From Paraburkholderia caribensis (lineage in GTDB: Bacteria > Pseudomonadota > Gammaproteobacteria > Burkholderiales > Burkholderiaceae): 64,000 nucleotides of DNA. The position numbers and the translations under genes were made by a program. Shown here in pieces: positions 23,895-33,230 of this stretch. The notes beneath the pieces were generated by a model, which was not told the DNA's origin, searched no databases, and saw nothing but the letters and a program-made list of their open reading frames with translations. Positions within the stretch are counted from its first letter, which is position 1, and each line of letters opens with the position of its first letter. The DNA is taken from assembly GCF_002902945.1 (NCBI RefSeq), contig NZ_CP026101.1, positions 1-64,000 on the forward strand, given 5' to 3'.

Positions 23895-24908
23895 TTACCG
23901 GCGGCGTCCGCCTTGCAGCGCTTCCGGATTCGCGACGCTCGACGTATCGCCCTGATCGAACGCGAGAATGTTCTTGAACGCCGCGCTGAAATAAAGCTCG
24001 TAGCTTTCCTTCTCGACGTAGCCGATATGCGGCGAGCAGATCACGTTTTCCATGCGCAGCAGGCTGTAGCCTTGCAGGATCGGCTCGCTTTCGTAGACGT
24101 CGATCGCCACCATGCCCGGCCGGTTGTGCGACAGCGCGCCGATCAACGCGTTCTCTTCGAGCAGCTCGGCGCGGCTCGTGTTGACGAACAGCGCGGTCGG
24201 CTTCATGCGCATCAGATCGTCCTGTTTGACGATACCGCGCGTGTCGTCGTGCATGCGCAAATGCAGCGACAGCACGTCGCTCTGCTCGAACAGCGCCTCG
24301 CGGCTTTCTGCGACCTGATAGCCGTCGGCGAGCGCCGCTTCGCGGGTGTGCTCGCGGCCCCAGATCAACACGTTCATCCCGAACGCCTTGCCATAACCCG
24401 CCACCAGCCGGCCGATCTTGCCGTAGCCCCAGATGCCGAGCGTTTGTCCACGCAGCACCTGGCCGAGACCGAAGTTCGGCGGCAGCGCCGAAGTCTTCAG
24501 GCCGGACTGCTGCCAGGCGCCTTGCTTAAGGTTTGCCACGTATTGCGGAATGCGGCGCTGCGCGGCCATGATTAGGGCCCACGTCAGCTCGGCGGGCGCG
24601 ATCGGCGAGCCAACGCCTTCGAGCACGGCAATGCCGCGCTCCGTACAGGCGGCGATGTCGATATGGTTTCCTGCTCGGCCTGTCTGGCTGATCATGCGCA
24701 GATGCGGAAGCTTGTCGAGCAGTTGCGAGCTGATGCGGGTGCGTTCGCGAATCAGGACCAGCGCGTCGACTTCCGACAGACGGCTGGCGAGTTGGCCCAG
24801 ACCGCGAACGGTGTTGTTGAAAACCTTGACCTCGTGGTCGGCGAGCATTTGGAAACAGTCGAGCTTGCGGACGGCGTCTTGATAATCGTCAAGGATGGCA
24901 ATCTTCAT
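23895..24908 (-). CDS. D-2-hydroxyacid dehydrogenase (NAD-dependent)
   Basis: A 337-residue member of the phosphoglycerate dehydrogenase-like family. The Rossmann motif GIWGYGKIGR (GxGxxG) lies near residue 150. Catalytic residues are visible as the Arg in FVNTSRAELLEE, the Glu in DVYESEPI and the His in CSPHIGYVEKES. The N-terminus MKIAILDDYQDAVRKLDCF is typical of the group annotated as 2-hydroxyacid dehydrogenases of unknown substrate. The ATG at 24908 was chosen because the sequence then begins with a canonical beta strand. It is divergent from pckG. Confidence 0.9.
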   Translation of the reverse strand: MKIAILDDYQDAVRKLDCFQMLADHEVKVFNNTVRGLGQLASRLSEVDALVLIRERTRISSQLLDKLPHLRMISQTGRAGNHIDIAACTERGIAVLEGVGSPIAPAELTWALIMAAQRRIPQYVANLKQGAWQQSGLKTSALPPNFGLGQVLRGQTLGIWGYGKIGRLVAGYGKAFGMNVLIWGREHTREAALADGYQVAESREALFEQSDVLSLHLRMHDDTRGIVKQDDLMRMKPTALFVNTSRAELLEENALIGALSHNRPGMVAIDVYESEPILQGYSLLRMENVICSPHIGYVEKESYELYFSAAFKNILAFDQGDTSSVANPEALQGGRRR

Positions 24909-25257
24909 GGCGTATATGGTTTTGCGACGCACCATGCGGGTGCGGAACGGAGAGCTTGTTCGGGTGTCCCATCATGTGACCTGGACCACATGATGCTTAT
25001 TGTGAATGCCTTACCGTACAAGGAGCCGCTATGACGGAGCCACGACGGCTAGGCAAGTTCCCTCGTTTTTAACAGTTTGTTGCATGTCCACGCAAGCCGC
25101 TTTACAGACGGTTTCAACGTGCCGGCGACAGGCTGGAAGGCCCTTACGACTGCTGGATCGCGCGTCTTCGAACACTTCGCGCCGATTATCGCCTCTCGCT
25201 TGCAGCGTCGCTGGGCTAGCACCGTTTTTCTTTTTCTACCAAAACGGAGACAGCTCG
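24909..25257. other. 349-bp divergent promoter region of hydroxyacid dehydrogenase and pckG
   Basis: No gene seen. It contains the 9-bp perfect inverted repeat described at 24970-24995 close to the dehydrogenase start. The part near pckG is GC-rich with no clear promoter hexamers. Confidence 0.6.
24970..24995. promoter_or_regulatory. Candidate operator palindrome
   Basis: CATCATGTG (24970-24978), 8-nt spacer, CACATGATG (24987-24995): perfect 9-bp arms, about 60 bp upstream of the dehydrogenase ATG. Size and symmetry suit a dimeric regulator. Confidence 0.5.
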
Positions 25258-27114
25258 ATGAATCATCCCGCATTTGCAGGCCATTCGACCCTCGAAGCGC
25301 CTGCCTGGGTCAAACATCAAAAACTGATCGAGTGGGTGCAGCGTGTGGCCGCCCTGGCAAAACCGGAGCGGATCGTCTGGTGCGATGGGTCGCAGGAGGA
25401 ATATGACCGTCTGAGCGCGCAGATGGTCGCGGCGGGCACCCTCAAGAAACTCAACCCGGCCAAACGGCCCAATTCCTATCTCGCGTGGTCCGATCCTTCC
25501 GATGTCGCGCGTGTCGAGGATCGCACGTTCATCTGTTCCCAGCATCGCGACGATGCAGGCCCCACCAACAACTGGATCGCGCCCGCCGAGATGCGCGCGA
25601 CGCTCGACGGCCTGTTCGACGGCGCAATGCGCGGCCGCACAATGTACGTCGTGCCGTTCTCGATGGGCCCGCTCGGTTCGCCGATCGCGCATATCGGCGT
25701 CGAGTTGAGCGATAGCCCATACGTCGTCACGAACATGCGGATCATGACGCGCATGGGCCGCAAGGTGTACGACGTGCTCGGCGAGGACGGCGAATTCGTA
25801 CCGTGCGTGCATTCCGTCGGCGCGCCGCTCGCGGCGGGCCAGAAAGACGTCGCGTGGCCTTGCAACGAGACGAAGTACATCGTTCATTTCCCCGAATCGC
25901 GTGAAATCTGGAGCTACGGCTCGGGCTACGGGGGCAACGCGCTGCTCGGCAAGAAGTGTTTCGCGCTGCGCATCGCGTCGACGATGGGCCGCGACGAAGG
26001 CTGGCTCGCCGAACACATGCTGGTGCTCGGCGTGACGTCGCCTGAAGGCAAGAAGCACCACGTCGCGGCGGCGTTCCCGTCGGCGTGCGGCAAGACCAAT
26101 TTCGCGATGCTGATCCCGCCGCAGGGCATGGACGGCTGGAAGATCACCACGATCGGCGACGACATCGCGTGGATCAAGCCCGGCAAGGACGGCCGGCTCT
26201 ACGCGATCAACCCGGAGGCGGGCTATTTCGGCGTGGCCCCCGGCACGAGCGAAAAGACCAACTTCAATGCAATGGCGACGCTGAAGGAAAACGTGATCTT
26301 CACGAACGTCGCGTTGACCGACGACGGCGACGTCTGGTGGGAAGGCATGACGGACGAGCCGCCCGCGCATCTGATCGACTGGCAGGGCAAGGACTGGACG
26401 CCCGCAATCGCGAAGGAAACGGGGCGCAAGGCCGCGCACCCGAACGCGCGCTTCACGGCGCCCGCCTCGCAATGCCCGTCGATCGACGCCGATTGGGAGA
26501 ATCCGGCTGGCGTGCCGATCGACGCGTTCGTCTTCGGCGGTCGCCGCTCGACGACCGTGCCGCTCGTGACGCAAGCGCGCGACTGGGTCGAAGGCGTCTA
26601 CATGGCCGCGACGATGGGCTCGGAAACGACGGCAGCCGCAGCCGGCCAGCAAGGCGTCGTGCGGCGCGATCCATTCGCGATGCTGCCGTTCTGCGGCTAC
26701 AACATGAGCGACTACTTCGGCCACTGGCTCGAGACGGGCGCAAAACTGGAGCAGATGAGCGCGCGCACGCCGAAGATTTTCTGCGTCAACTGGTTCCGCA
26801 AGGGCGACGACGGCAAGTTCGTGTGGCCGGGTTTCGGTGAAAACATGCGCGTGCTGCGCTGGATGATCGGCCGGATCGAAGGCAAGGCGGAGGGCGAGGA
26901 GCATGCATTTGGCGTCTCGCCGCGCTACGAAGACATCGACTGGAGCGGGCTCGACTTCACCCGGCAGCAGTTCGAACAGGTCATTTCCGTCGATGATGCC
27001 GCGTGGCGCAAGGAACTCGCATTGCATAGCGAATTGTTCGACACGCTGAAGCACGGCTTGCCTGTGGCACTGCAAGATACGCGGAATGCGCTGGAGAAGA
27101 AGCTGGCCGCGTGA
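25258..27114 (+). CDS. pckG: Phosphoenolpyruvate carboxykinase (GTP)
   Basis: A 618-residue enzyme converting oxaloacetate and GTP to phosphoenolpyruvate, CO2 and GDP, the first committed step of gluconeogenesis. GTP-type features are the kinase-1a loop FPSACGKTNFAM near residue 280, kinase-2 IGDDIAWIK, and the CSQHRDDAGPTNNW block near the N-terminus. YNMSDYFGHWL and CVNWFRKGDDGKFVWPGFGENMRVLRW are strongly conserved. The ATG at 25258 follows ACGGAGA. The open frame extends upstream without a supported start. A terminator follows 28 bp after the stop. Confidence 0.97.
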   Translation: MNHPAFAGHSTLEAPAWVKHQKLIEWVQRVAALAKPERIVWCDGSQEEYDRLSAQMVAAGTLKKLNPAKRPNSYLAWSDPSDVARVEDRTFICSQHRDDAGPTNNWIAPAEMRATLDGLFDGAMRGRTMYVVPFSMGPLGSPIAHIGVELSDSPYVVTNMRIMTRMGRKVYDVLGEDGEFVPCVHSVGAPLAAGQKDVAWPCNETKYIVHFPESREIWSYGSGYGGNALLGKKCFALRIASTMGRDEGWLAEHMLVLGVTSPEGKKHHVAAAFPSACGKTNFAMLIPPQGMDGWKITTIGDDIAWIKPGKDGRLYAINPEAGYFGVAPGTSEKTNFNAMATLKENVIFTNVALTDDGDVWWEGMTDEPPAHLIDWQGKDWTPAIAKETGRKAAHPNARFTAPASQCPSIDADWENPAGVPIDAFVFGGRRSTTVPLVTQARDWVEGVYMAATMGSETTAAAAGQQGVVRRDPFAMLPFCGYNMSDYFGHWLETGAKLEQMSARTPKIFCVNWFRKGDDGKFVWPGFGENMRVLRWMIGRIEGKAEGEEHAFGVSPRYEDIDWSGLDFTRQQFEQVISVDDAAWRKELALHSELFDTLKHGLPVALQDTRNALEKKLAA

Positions 27115-27141
27115 TGTCGTGAGCATTCACTAACCCACGAC

Positions 27142-27165
27142 AAAGCCGCCCCCGGGCGGCTTTTT
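27142..27165 (+). terminator. Terminator after pckG
   Basis: AAAGCCGCCC (27142-27151) and GGGCGGCTTT (27154-27163) with further T residues to 27165. Confidence 0.9.
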
Positions 27166-27370
27166 CGTCATTTCGGCCATTTTGGCGCCACCTTTCGACC
27201 CCCATTCTGCTACCGACGCGTCGCTTTCGCTGTTCGAGCTACCGGTGCGATTCCGACGCGATGCAGCAAACTGTTTCGACAATGGGAACAATAGACCCTG
27301 TGCTATTCCGTCCCTTAAGATATTGACTCAAATTTTCATAAAATTTCTGCTTTCTTAGGCAACTTCTGCA

Positions 27371-27396
27371 GGATTTCCCTAGTCGTAGGAAAATCC
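27371..27396. promoter_or_regulatory. Inverted repeat upstream of the LysR gene
   Basis: GGATTTCCCTA (27371-27381), loop GTCG, TAGGAAAATCC (27386-27396); one mismatch between arms. Located about 50 bp before the LysR ATG, so it could be an autoregulatory or external operator. Confidence 0.5.
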
Positions 27397-27446
27397 CAAA
27401 TGTGCTTCCTGTTCGCGGGGGAGCGGTAATACGGCAGGAGTTGTCC

Positions 27447-28541
27447 ATGGATCATTTGCAGTCGATGCGAGTTTTCGTCAAAGTGGCGGATCTCGGAAGT
27501 TTCGCCCGCGCGGCTAGCGCGATGGATATTTCAAACGCAGTCGCCACCCGTCACGTTGCTGATCTGGAAGGTCGCCTCGGTACCCGACTGCTGAATCGCA
27601 CCACACGTAGTCTCTCGCTGACCGAATCCGGTCAGGTTTATCTGGAACGCGCCCGGCAGATTCTCGACGAGCTCGAAGACGTCGAGCAAATGGTCGTCGC
27701 GCGGAATCACGAGCCTGTCGGCACGCTACGCATCGTCGCGCCAGTCGTGTTCGGTTTGCATAACCTTGCGCCCGTGCTTCAGACGTACGCTGAGCGCTAT
27801 CCGAAGGTGATTCCCGATGTGACGCTGGTGGACCGGCAGGTCGATCTCGTCGAAGAAGGCTTCGATGTCGGCGTCGTGATCGCGCGGCATATGCGCAGCG
27901 CAAGTATCGTCACGCGGCGGCTCACGACGGGCTGCATGACCGTCTGCGCGACTCCGGCGTATCTGGAGAAGCACGGCACGCCGACGCGGCCTGAACAGCT
28001 TCTGGAGCATCCTTGCCTGTCGCTGCCGTCCGAATACTGGGGCGACGAGCGGGTGTTTACCGGCCCGGACGGTGAAGTGCGTGTGCGGCCGACGAACGTG
28101 ATCGTCGCCAACAATACGGAAATGCTGCGTCAGTTCGCGTTGCTCGGCATGGGCATCGCCATCCTGCCGAGCTATCTGATCGGACGCGACACGACGCGCG
28201 GCAAGCTGGTGCGGCTCCTGAGCGACTACCGTCTGCCGCAGGTCGAGATCAACATCGCATATCCGAGCCGGCGGCATTTGCCCGCAAAGGTCCGCACGTT
28301 CATCGACCACCTCGTCGAGCATTTCAACCAGACGCCGAACAGCAAGCTTGGCGAACAATGGGTGAAGGACGGCGTGGAGCGCGCGCCGTCGATGCTCGAA
28401 TCGACGGCCATGTCGATGCCACCCGAGGCGTTCGACGGCGCCGAGCCGCTGTCGAGCCTGCTGGACGGCGAGATTCCTCCGGCCAAGCCGGCCACGCGCA
28501 CGCTGAACCGTTCACGCGGCATCGTTTCGCCGACGCATTGA
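27447..28541 (+). CDS. LysR-family transcriptional regulator
   Basis: A 364-residue regulator. The winged HTH is at the N-terminus (MDHLQSMRVFVKVADLGSFARAASAMDISNAVATRHVADLEGRLGTRLLNRTTRSLSLTESG, given here in outline), followed by a periplasmic-binding-protein-like effector domain to about residue 300. This belongs to the DsdC/AaeR-like subgroup with 'TRSLSLTESGQVYLERARQ'. A C-terminal extension of about 60 residues, rich in Pro, Ser and Ala, is longer than the usual 300-residue family length. No divergent target gene is adjacent: pckG lies upstream on the same strand and topB is convergent. Confidence 0.92.
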   Translation: MDHLQSMRVFVKVADLGSFARAASAMDISNAVATRHVADLEGRLGTRLLNRTTRSLSLTESGQVYLERARQILDELEDVEQMVVARNHEPVGTLRIVAPVVFGLHNLAPVLQTYAERYPKVIPDVTLVDRQVDLVEEGFDVGVVIARHMRSASIVTRRLTTGCMTVCATPAYLEKHGTPTRPEQLLEHPCLSLPSEYWGDERVFTGPDGEVRVRPTNVIVANNTEMLRQFALLGMGIAILPSYLIGRDTTRGKLVRLLSDYRLPQVEINIAYPSRRHLPAKVRTFIDHLVEHFNQTPNSKLGEQWVKDGVERAPSMLESTAMSMPPEAFDGAEPLSSLLDGEIPPAKPATRTLNRSRGIVSPTH

Positions 28542-28572
28542 GGCGACGCGGCGGCGTTCCGGATAGACGATA

Positions 28573-28608
28573 AAAAAGCGCAGTCACCGTTAGGTGACTG
28601 CGCTTTTT
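28573..28608. terminator. Bidirectional terminator between LysR gene and topB
   Basis: Perfect 16-bp arms AAAAAGCGCAGTCACC (28573-28588) and GGTGACTGCGCTTTTT (28593-28608), loop GTTA. T run on both strands. Confidence 0.95.
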
Positions 28609-28655
28609 GCTATGCGCTTGCTTGCGTGCGTCTGTAGCTACGCGCGCAGGCAGCT

Positions 28656-31313
28656 TTACGAACCCGTCTTGCGAGCTGCGGTCTTCGCCGCCGTCGTCTT
28701 GGTGGCGGCCTTCTTTGCAGGCGCTTTCTTGGCTGCAGCCGTCTTCGCTGCGACCTTCTTTGCCGGTGCCTCGTTCGCCGCCTCGTCGTTCTCGGACTCG
28801 GGCGCCGCCTTGGCTGCGGACTTCGCGGCCGTCTTCTTCGCTGCGCCTTCCTTCGGTTCCTTCTTTTCGAACTCGAAGCCGATCTTGCCGTCGCTCTGCT
28901 TCACCAGGAATGCCTTGAAGTTGCGGCCCGTGCGCGACGACTTGAAGTTCGTCAGCAGGTCGGTTCGGCCATCCTCCAGCAGTTTCGCCATCTGCTCGCG
29001 CGCGATTTCCTGCTGCAGGATCACCTTGCCAGAACGGAAGTCGCAGGTCTTGGGATTCGCAACCGAGTTCTCGCAGACATAGCTCATGCCGTGCTCGAAC
29101 ACCTTGCCGCCGCACTTCGGGCACACGCCGACGGGCGTTTGCTCGGAGAAGTCCGGCGCCTCGCCGTCTTCGCCGCCCTGATCCTGGCCGAAGTCGAACT
29201 CGAGCTTGTAGTTCTTCGTTTCGTCGTCGAACGAGAGCTTGAGGATCGCCGAAAACGGACGGCCCATCTTGCTGCGAAAACCGGAAAGCGGACCGATTTG
29301 CTTCTTCTGCAAGAGCTCTTCGACTTCCTCGATCTCGAACTGCCGGCCGCCCGGAATCTTGGAGATCGAGAACTCGCACTTCGTGCAGGCGAAGCGCCGG
29401 TAGTTTTCCTTCACCTGGCCGCCGCAATTGGGGCAAGGCGTTTGCAGCGTCGCGTAGTCGCCGGGAATCGTATCGGAGTCGTACTCCTTCGCGCGCTTCA
29501 CGATGGTCTGCGTCATGCGGGCGATTTCCTGCATGAACGCGTCGCGCGGCAGCTTGCCGCGCTCCATTTGCGACAGCTTGTATTCCCATTCGCCCGTCAG
29601 TTCCGGCGCGGTCAGTTCCTTCACGTCGAGGCCGCGCAGCAGCGTCATCAACTGGAAAGCCTTCGCGGTCGGAATCAGTTCGCGCCCTTCGCGGACCAGA
29701 TACTTTTCGCCTAGCAGACCTTCGATGATGGCCGCGCGCGTAGCCGGCGTGCCGAGACCCTTTGCCGCCATGGCCTCGCGCAGTTCGTCGTCTTCGACGA
29801 GTTTGCCCGCGCCTTCCATCGCCGACAGCAGCGTTGCTTCGTTGTAGCGTGCGGGCGGTTTCGTCACGAGTTGCTGCGCGGCGATCTTGTCCGTCTTGAC
29901 CTTCTCGCCCTTCTGAACGGGGACGAGATTCGCGTCCTCGCCGGCCGTCTCGCGGCCATAGATCTGCAGCCAGCCCGGCTCGACGAGCACCTTGCCTTCG
30001 GTCTTGAAATGATGGCCGACGACTTCCGTGATACGCGTGGTCACGCGGAACTCGGCAGCCGGGAAGAACACCGCGAGGAAGCGCTTGACGACGAGGTCGT
30101 ACAGCTTCTGCTCGGGTTCGGAGAGCGCCTTGGGCGCTTGCAGCGTCGGGATGATAGCGAAGTGATCACTGATCTTCGAATTGTCGAAGATGCGCTTGTT
30201 CGGCTTCACCCAGCCCTTGTCGAGCACCTGCTTCGCGTAAGGAAGATAGTTGTTGCTCTCCTTGAGCATTTCCAGCGTGTGCTTGACCGTCTCCTGGTAG
30301 TCTTCCGGCAACGCGCGCGCGTCGGTACGGGGATAGGTCAGCACCTTGTGCTTTTCGTACAGCGCCTGGGCGAGCCCGAGCGTGTTCTTGGCCGAAAAGC
30401 CGAAACGTCCGTTGGCTTCGCGCTGCAGACTGGTGAGGTCGAAGAGCGCGGGCGACAGTTGCGTCGACGGCTTCGATTCTTCCGTCACGATGCCCGTCTG
30501 GCCGCGACAGGCGGCGACGATCGTTTCGGCAGCCGGCAGGCTCCAGAGGCGCGAATCGCGCTTCTCCGGATCGAACTCGTCTTTCTTGAACTTCGGGTCG
30601 AACCAGCGGCCTTCGTAGAAGCCCGCCGCACAGACGAATTCCGCCTTCACTTCCCAATAGTCGCGCGGCACGAAGCGGCGAATCTTCTCTTCGCGCTCGA
30701 CGACGATCGACAGCGTCGGCGTCTGAACGCGGCCGACGGTGGTCAGGAAGAAGCCGCCGCCCTTGCTGTTGAACGCGGTCATCGCACGTGTGCCGTTGAT
30801 GCCGACCAGCCAGTCCGCTTCCGAGCGGCAGCGTGCGGCATCCGCGAGCGGTTGCATGTCGTGGTCGCTGCGCAGTTGCGCGAAGCCGTCGCGGATCGCG
30901 GCGGGCGTCATCGACTGCAGCCACAGGCGCTGTACCGGCTGCTTCGCTTTTGCGTGCTGCGCGATCAGGCGAAAAATAAGCTCGCCCTCGCGCCCCGCGT
31001 CACATGCGTTGATCAGGCGATCGACGTCTTTGCGCTTGATCAGCCTGTTCAGGACTTTCAGCCGCGACTCGCTTTTCGCGATTGGATGCAGATCGAAATG
31101 CGGCGGAATAACGGGGAGGTTGGCGAAACTCCATTTGCCCCGTTTGACTTCATATTCTTCCGGCGCAGCGATCTCGACGAGATGGCCGACCGCCGACGAA
31201 AGGACGAAATCGTCGCTTTCGAAGTACTCGTCATGCTTGGTAAAACCGCCCAAAGCCCGCGCGATGTCGTTCGCGACGGATGGCTTTTCGGCGATGATCA
31301 GTGCTTTGGACAT
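28656..31313 (-). CDS. topB: DNA topoisomerase III
   Basis: An 885-residue type IA topoisomerase that decatenates DNA. The TOPRIM domain opens the protein (SKALIIAEKPSVANDIARALGG) and includes NACDAGREGELIFR. The active-site tyrosine lies in LTYPRTDARALP near residue 330. Two C-terminal zinc-binding modules follow (CPNCGGQVKENYRRFACTKC, and CPKCGGKVFEHG...CEN), then a tail of about 60 residues made almost only of Lys, Ala and Pro, like histone H1. The ATG at 31313 gives the typical MSKALIIAEKPS start. Confidence 0.96.
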   Translation of the reverse strand: MSKALIIAEKPSVANDIARALGGFTKHDEYFESDDFVLSSAVGHLVEIAAPEEYEVKRGKWSFANLPVIPPHFDLHPIAKSESRLKVLNRLIKRKDVDRLINACDAGREGELIFRLIAQHAKAKQPVQRLWLQSMTPAAIRDGFAQLRSDHDMQPLADAARCRSEADWLVGINGTRAMTAFNSKGGGFFLTTVGRVQTPTLSIVVEREEKIRRFVPRDYWEVKAEFVCAAGFYEGRWFDPKFKKDEFDPEKRDSRLWSLPAAETIVAACRGQTGIVTEESKPSTQLSPALFDLTSLQREANGRFGFSAKNTLGLAQALYEKHKVLTYPRTDARALPEDYQETVKHTLEMLKESNNYLPYAKQVLDKGWVKPNKRIFDNSKISDHFAIIPTLQAPKALSEPEQKLYDLVVKRFLAVFFPAAEFRVTTRITEVVGHHFKTEGKVLVEPGWLQIYGRETAGEDANLVPVQKGEKVKTDKIAAQQLVTKPPARYNEATLLSAMEGAGKLVEDDELREAMAAKGLGTPATRAAIIEGLLGEKYLVREGRELIPTAKAFQLMTLLRGLDVKELTAPELTGEWEYKLSQMERGKLPRDAFMQEIARMTQTIVKRAKEYDSDTIPGDYATLQTPCPNCGGQVKENYRRFACTKCEFSISKIPGGRQFEIEEVEELLQKKQIGPLSGFRSKMGRPFSAILKLSFDDETKNYKLEFDFGQDQGGEDGEAPDFSEQTPVGVCPKCGGKVFEHGMSYVCENSVANPKTCDFRSGKVILQQEIAREQMAKLLEDGRTDLLTNFKSSRTGRNFKAFLVKQSDGKIGFEFEKKEPKEGAAKKTAAKSAAKAAPESENDEAANEAPAKKVAAKTAAAKKAPAKKAATKTTAAKTAARKTGS

Positions 31314-31619
31314 GACTGAAAATAAATTGGTGGATTCGGGTTGGGACCTCGGGTTTTCCAACCCGGGTTTGGCACCCATTAACGACCGCTTTATAGCACA
31401 CGCCGCCGCAACGGCAACCGGTGGGCCCAAAAAAGCGGGTGAACTTAATTGCGCCCAGATCAATTGGGCAAGCGTGTGACGGCCGCTCCTGACGGCGGTT
31501 TCGCGTCCGTCCCGTGCCGCTTTTCCCGTTTTGCGCAACGATTCCTTGCAGGTGCCGTTCCGCGCCCGTGACAAGTCTGCAAAACGGGGCCGGGACAATC
31601 CCGGCGTTTCACGGCCGGC
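31314..31619. other. 306-bp region upstream of topB
   Basis: No gene seen. It contains an inverted repeat GGGTTGG...CCAACCC in the topB leader (about 31338-31370) and the hairpin that ends the thioredoxin-like gene (31580-31605). Confidence 0.55.
31580..31605 (-). terminator. Terminator after the thioredoxin-like gene
   Basis: GCCGGGA (31589-31595) and TCCCGGC (31599-31605), 3-nt loop. On the minus strand the stem is followed by CCCGTTTTGC, a short T tract. Confidence 0.55.
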
Positions 31620-31997
31620 TCAGGCTTCGAGCAGAGCGGGGCGCATTTTCGGCGCGCCCTTGACGCCGGGCAGCGCGGTCAGATCGACCAGCATCCGCTC
31701 GACAATCGACGCCTGAGGCAAGACCGTTCCGAAAAAACGGGTAGTCACGCCGTCTTCTATAAGAATTGTGGGGAAATTCTCAACGTCAAGGTCGTCGAAA
31801 CGGTCGGCGTGAGTCTCGATATCGATCCATGCGAAGCAGATGTCAGGATGCCTGTCCGCAAGCGTGTCGAACGCGGTTCGGTACTCGCGACAGGTTCCGC
31901 ACCATTCCGCACACAAACATGCAACGAAAAGCGTCTCGCTGTCAGTCACGAGCTCGGCGATCCGTTTCGCGTCGGTGTCCAGGTTCAGCGCGGGCAT
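31620..31997 (-). CDS. Thioredoxin-family protein with WCGTC active site
   Basis: A 125-residue single-domain thioredoxin fold. The active site reads EWCGTCREYRTAF near residue 30, with T replacing the P of classical thioredoxin, so the redox potential may differ. DICFAWIDIETHADRFDDLDVENFPTILIEDG holds the cis-proline strand (FPTILI). No signal peptide is present, so the protein should be cytosolic. It sits between dprA (upstream, 54 bp away) and topB on the same strand. The ATG at 31997 follows AAGGAAA. Confidence 0.88.
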   Translation of the reverse strand: MPALNLDTDAKRIAELVTDSETLFVACLCAEWCGTCREYRTAFDTLADRHPDICFAWIDIETHADRFDDLDVENFPTILIEDGVTTRFFGTVLPQASIVERMLVDLTALPGVKGAPKMRPALLEA

Positions 31998-32051
31998 GGC
32001 GGTTTCCTTCGGTATTGCATGGGTTATTTGGCGCGAATGTAGCACGAGGCG

Positions 32052-33230
32052 TCACCCGTTGCGCGCCGCGCGGACGTACCGGCCGCCGGGTAGCGCACAG
32101 AGTTCTCCCGCCAGTTCGAGCCGCAGCAGCGTGCTTTGCAGCAAGGTGTCGTCCATGTCGGTGCGTTCGGCCAGGATTTCAAGCGTGGCGGGCGCGTGGC
32201 CGAGCGCATCGAGCAGGCGGCGGGCCTCCGGCGGCACCGGCGTGCCGCTTTCTGGCGGGGTGCCGTCCCCGGCCTGAGACGGCTTCGGGACTGCCCGCAG
32301 CCGGGGTGCCTGCGTGGGTGCGGGCGGCGGCGGAGTGGCAAAGCCGAGTTCTTCCAGCACATCTTCCGGCGTTTCGACGAGTTTCGCGCCCTGTTTGATC
32401 ATCCGATGGCAGCCGAGCGCGAGCGGCGCATGGATGGAACCCGGAATCGCGAACACGTCGCGCCCCATCTCGTTCGCGAACCGTGCCGTAATCAGCGAGC
32501 CGGAGCGCATCGCCGCCTCGACGACCAGTACGCCGCCGACGAGCCCCGCGATCAGCCGGTTACGCTGCGGGAAATTGGCGGACCGGGCGGGTGTGCCAAG
32601 CGGCCATTCCGACACGAGCGCGCCGTGTCCGGCAATCTGGTGCGCGAGAGCGTGATGCGAGCCGGGATAGACGAGATCCGCGCCCGTGCCGATGACGGCA
32701 ACCGTGCTGCCGCGCCCTTGAAGCGCGCCGCGATGCGCCGCGCCATCGACGCCGGACGCAAGCCCCGAGACCACGGTCACCCCGGCGTCCGAAAAGGCGC
32801 GAGCGAAACGGGTCGCGTCTTCGATACCTTGCGGCGTCGCGCTGCGGCTGCCGACTACCGCGATGCTGCGCGCGTGCAGCAGTTCGACCCGGCCCTTTAC
32901 ATATAGCAGCGGCGGTGGATCGGGCATTGTCAGCAACAGGGGCGGATAGGCGGGATCGTCGAGCGTGACGAGCACATTGCCGGGCGGCTCGCGCCACGCC
33001 CGCACCGCGTCGAGCTGCGCGGGAAAATCCGCTGGCGGCGGCGCGAGCGCGGCCCGGGCGGTGGCTTCATTGGTGACTTCGGCGAGCGCCGCGAACGTCT
33101 GGGACAGCACGGCTTCGGGTAGCCCGAAGGCGGCGAGCAAGCGGCGCAGGGCGGCCGGGTTCAGACCCGGCGCCGTCGAAAGCCGCAACCAGGCGGCGAG
33201 TTCCTGGTCAGTCAGGGGAAGCGTCTGCAT
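32052..33230 (-). CDS. dprA: DNA processing protein DprA
   Basis: A 392-residue protein that loads RecA on incoming single-stranded DNA during natural transformation. It has an N-terminal SAM-like region, the Rossmann-type core with VVGSRSATPQGIEDATRFARAF and VVSGLASGVDGAAHRGAL, the GSTVAVIGTGADLVYPGSH segment, and PQRNRLIAGL. The C-terminal 65 residues form the winged-helix DprA domain (RLLDALGHAPATLEILAERTDM), joined by a Pro/Ala-rich linker. The start at 33230 has GAGGA upstream; an alternative ATG lies 14 codons earlier at 33272. Confidence 0.95.
   Translation of the reverse strand: MQTLPLTDQELAAWLRLSTAPGLNPAALRRLLAAFGLPEAVLSQTFAALAEVTNEATARAALAPPPADFPAQLDAVRAWREPPGNVLVTLDDPAYPPLLLTMPDPPPLLYVKGRVELLHARSIAVVGSRSATPQGIEDATRFARAFSDAGVTVVSGLASGVDGAAHRGALQGRGSTVAVIGTGADLVYPGSHHALAHQIAGHGALVSEWPLGTPARSANFPQRNRLIAGLVGGVLVVEAAMRSGSLITARFANEMGRDVFAIPGSIHAPLALGCHRMIKQGAKLVETPEDVLEELGFATPPPPAPTQAPRLRAVPKPSQAGDGTPPESGTPVPPEARRLLDALGHAPATLEILAERTDMDDTLLQSTLLRLELAGELCALPGGRYVRAARNG

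Larger units (their letters stand above)
27115..27446. other. 332-bp region: pckG terminator and LysR-gene upstream region
   Basis: No gene seen. It holds the pckG terminator, an AT-rich stretch at 27296-27356 with a TTGACT block (27324-27329), and the inverted repeat at 27371-27396 described separately. Confidence 0.6.

Noticed and set aside
25216..27126. 636-codon open frame opposite pckG
   Set aside because: Antisense shadow of a clearly conserved enzyme; no motif and no ribosome site.
28678..28830. Repeat element in the 3' end of topB
   Set aside because: The repetitive appearance comes from AAG/GCC codons encoding the Lys/Ala tail, not from a transposable or CRISPR repeat.
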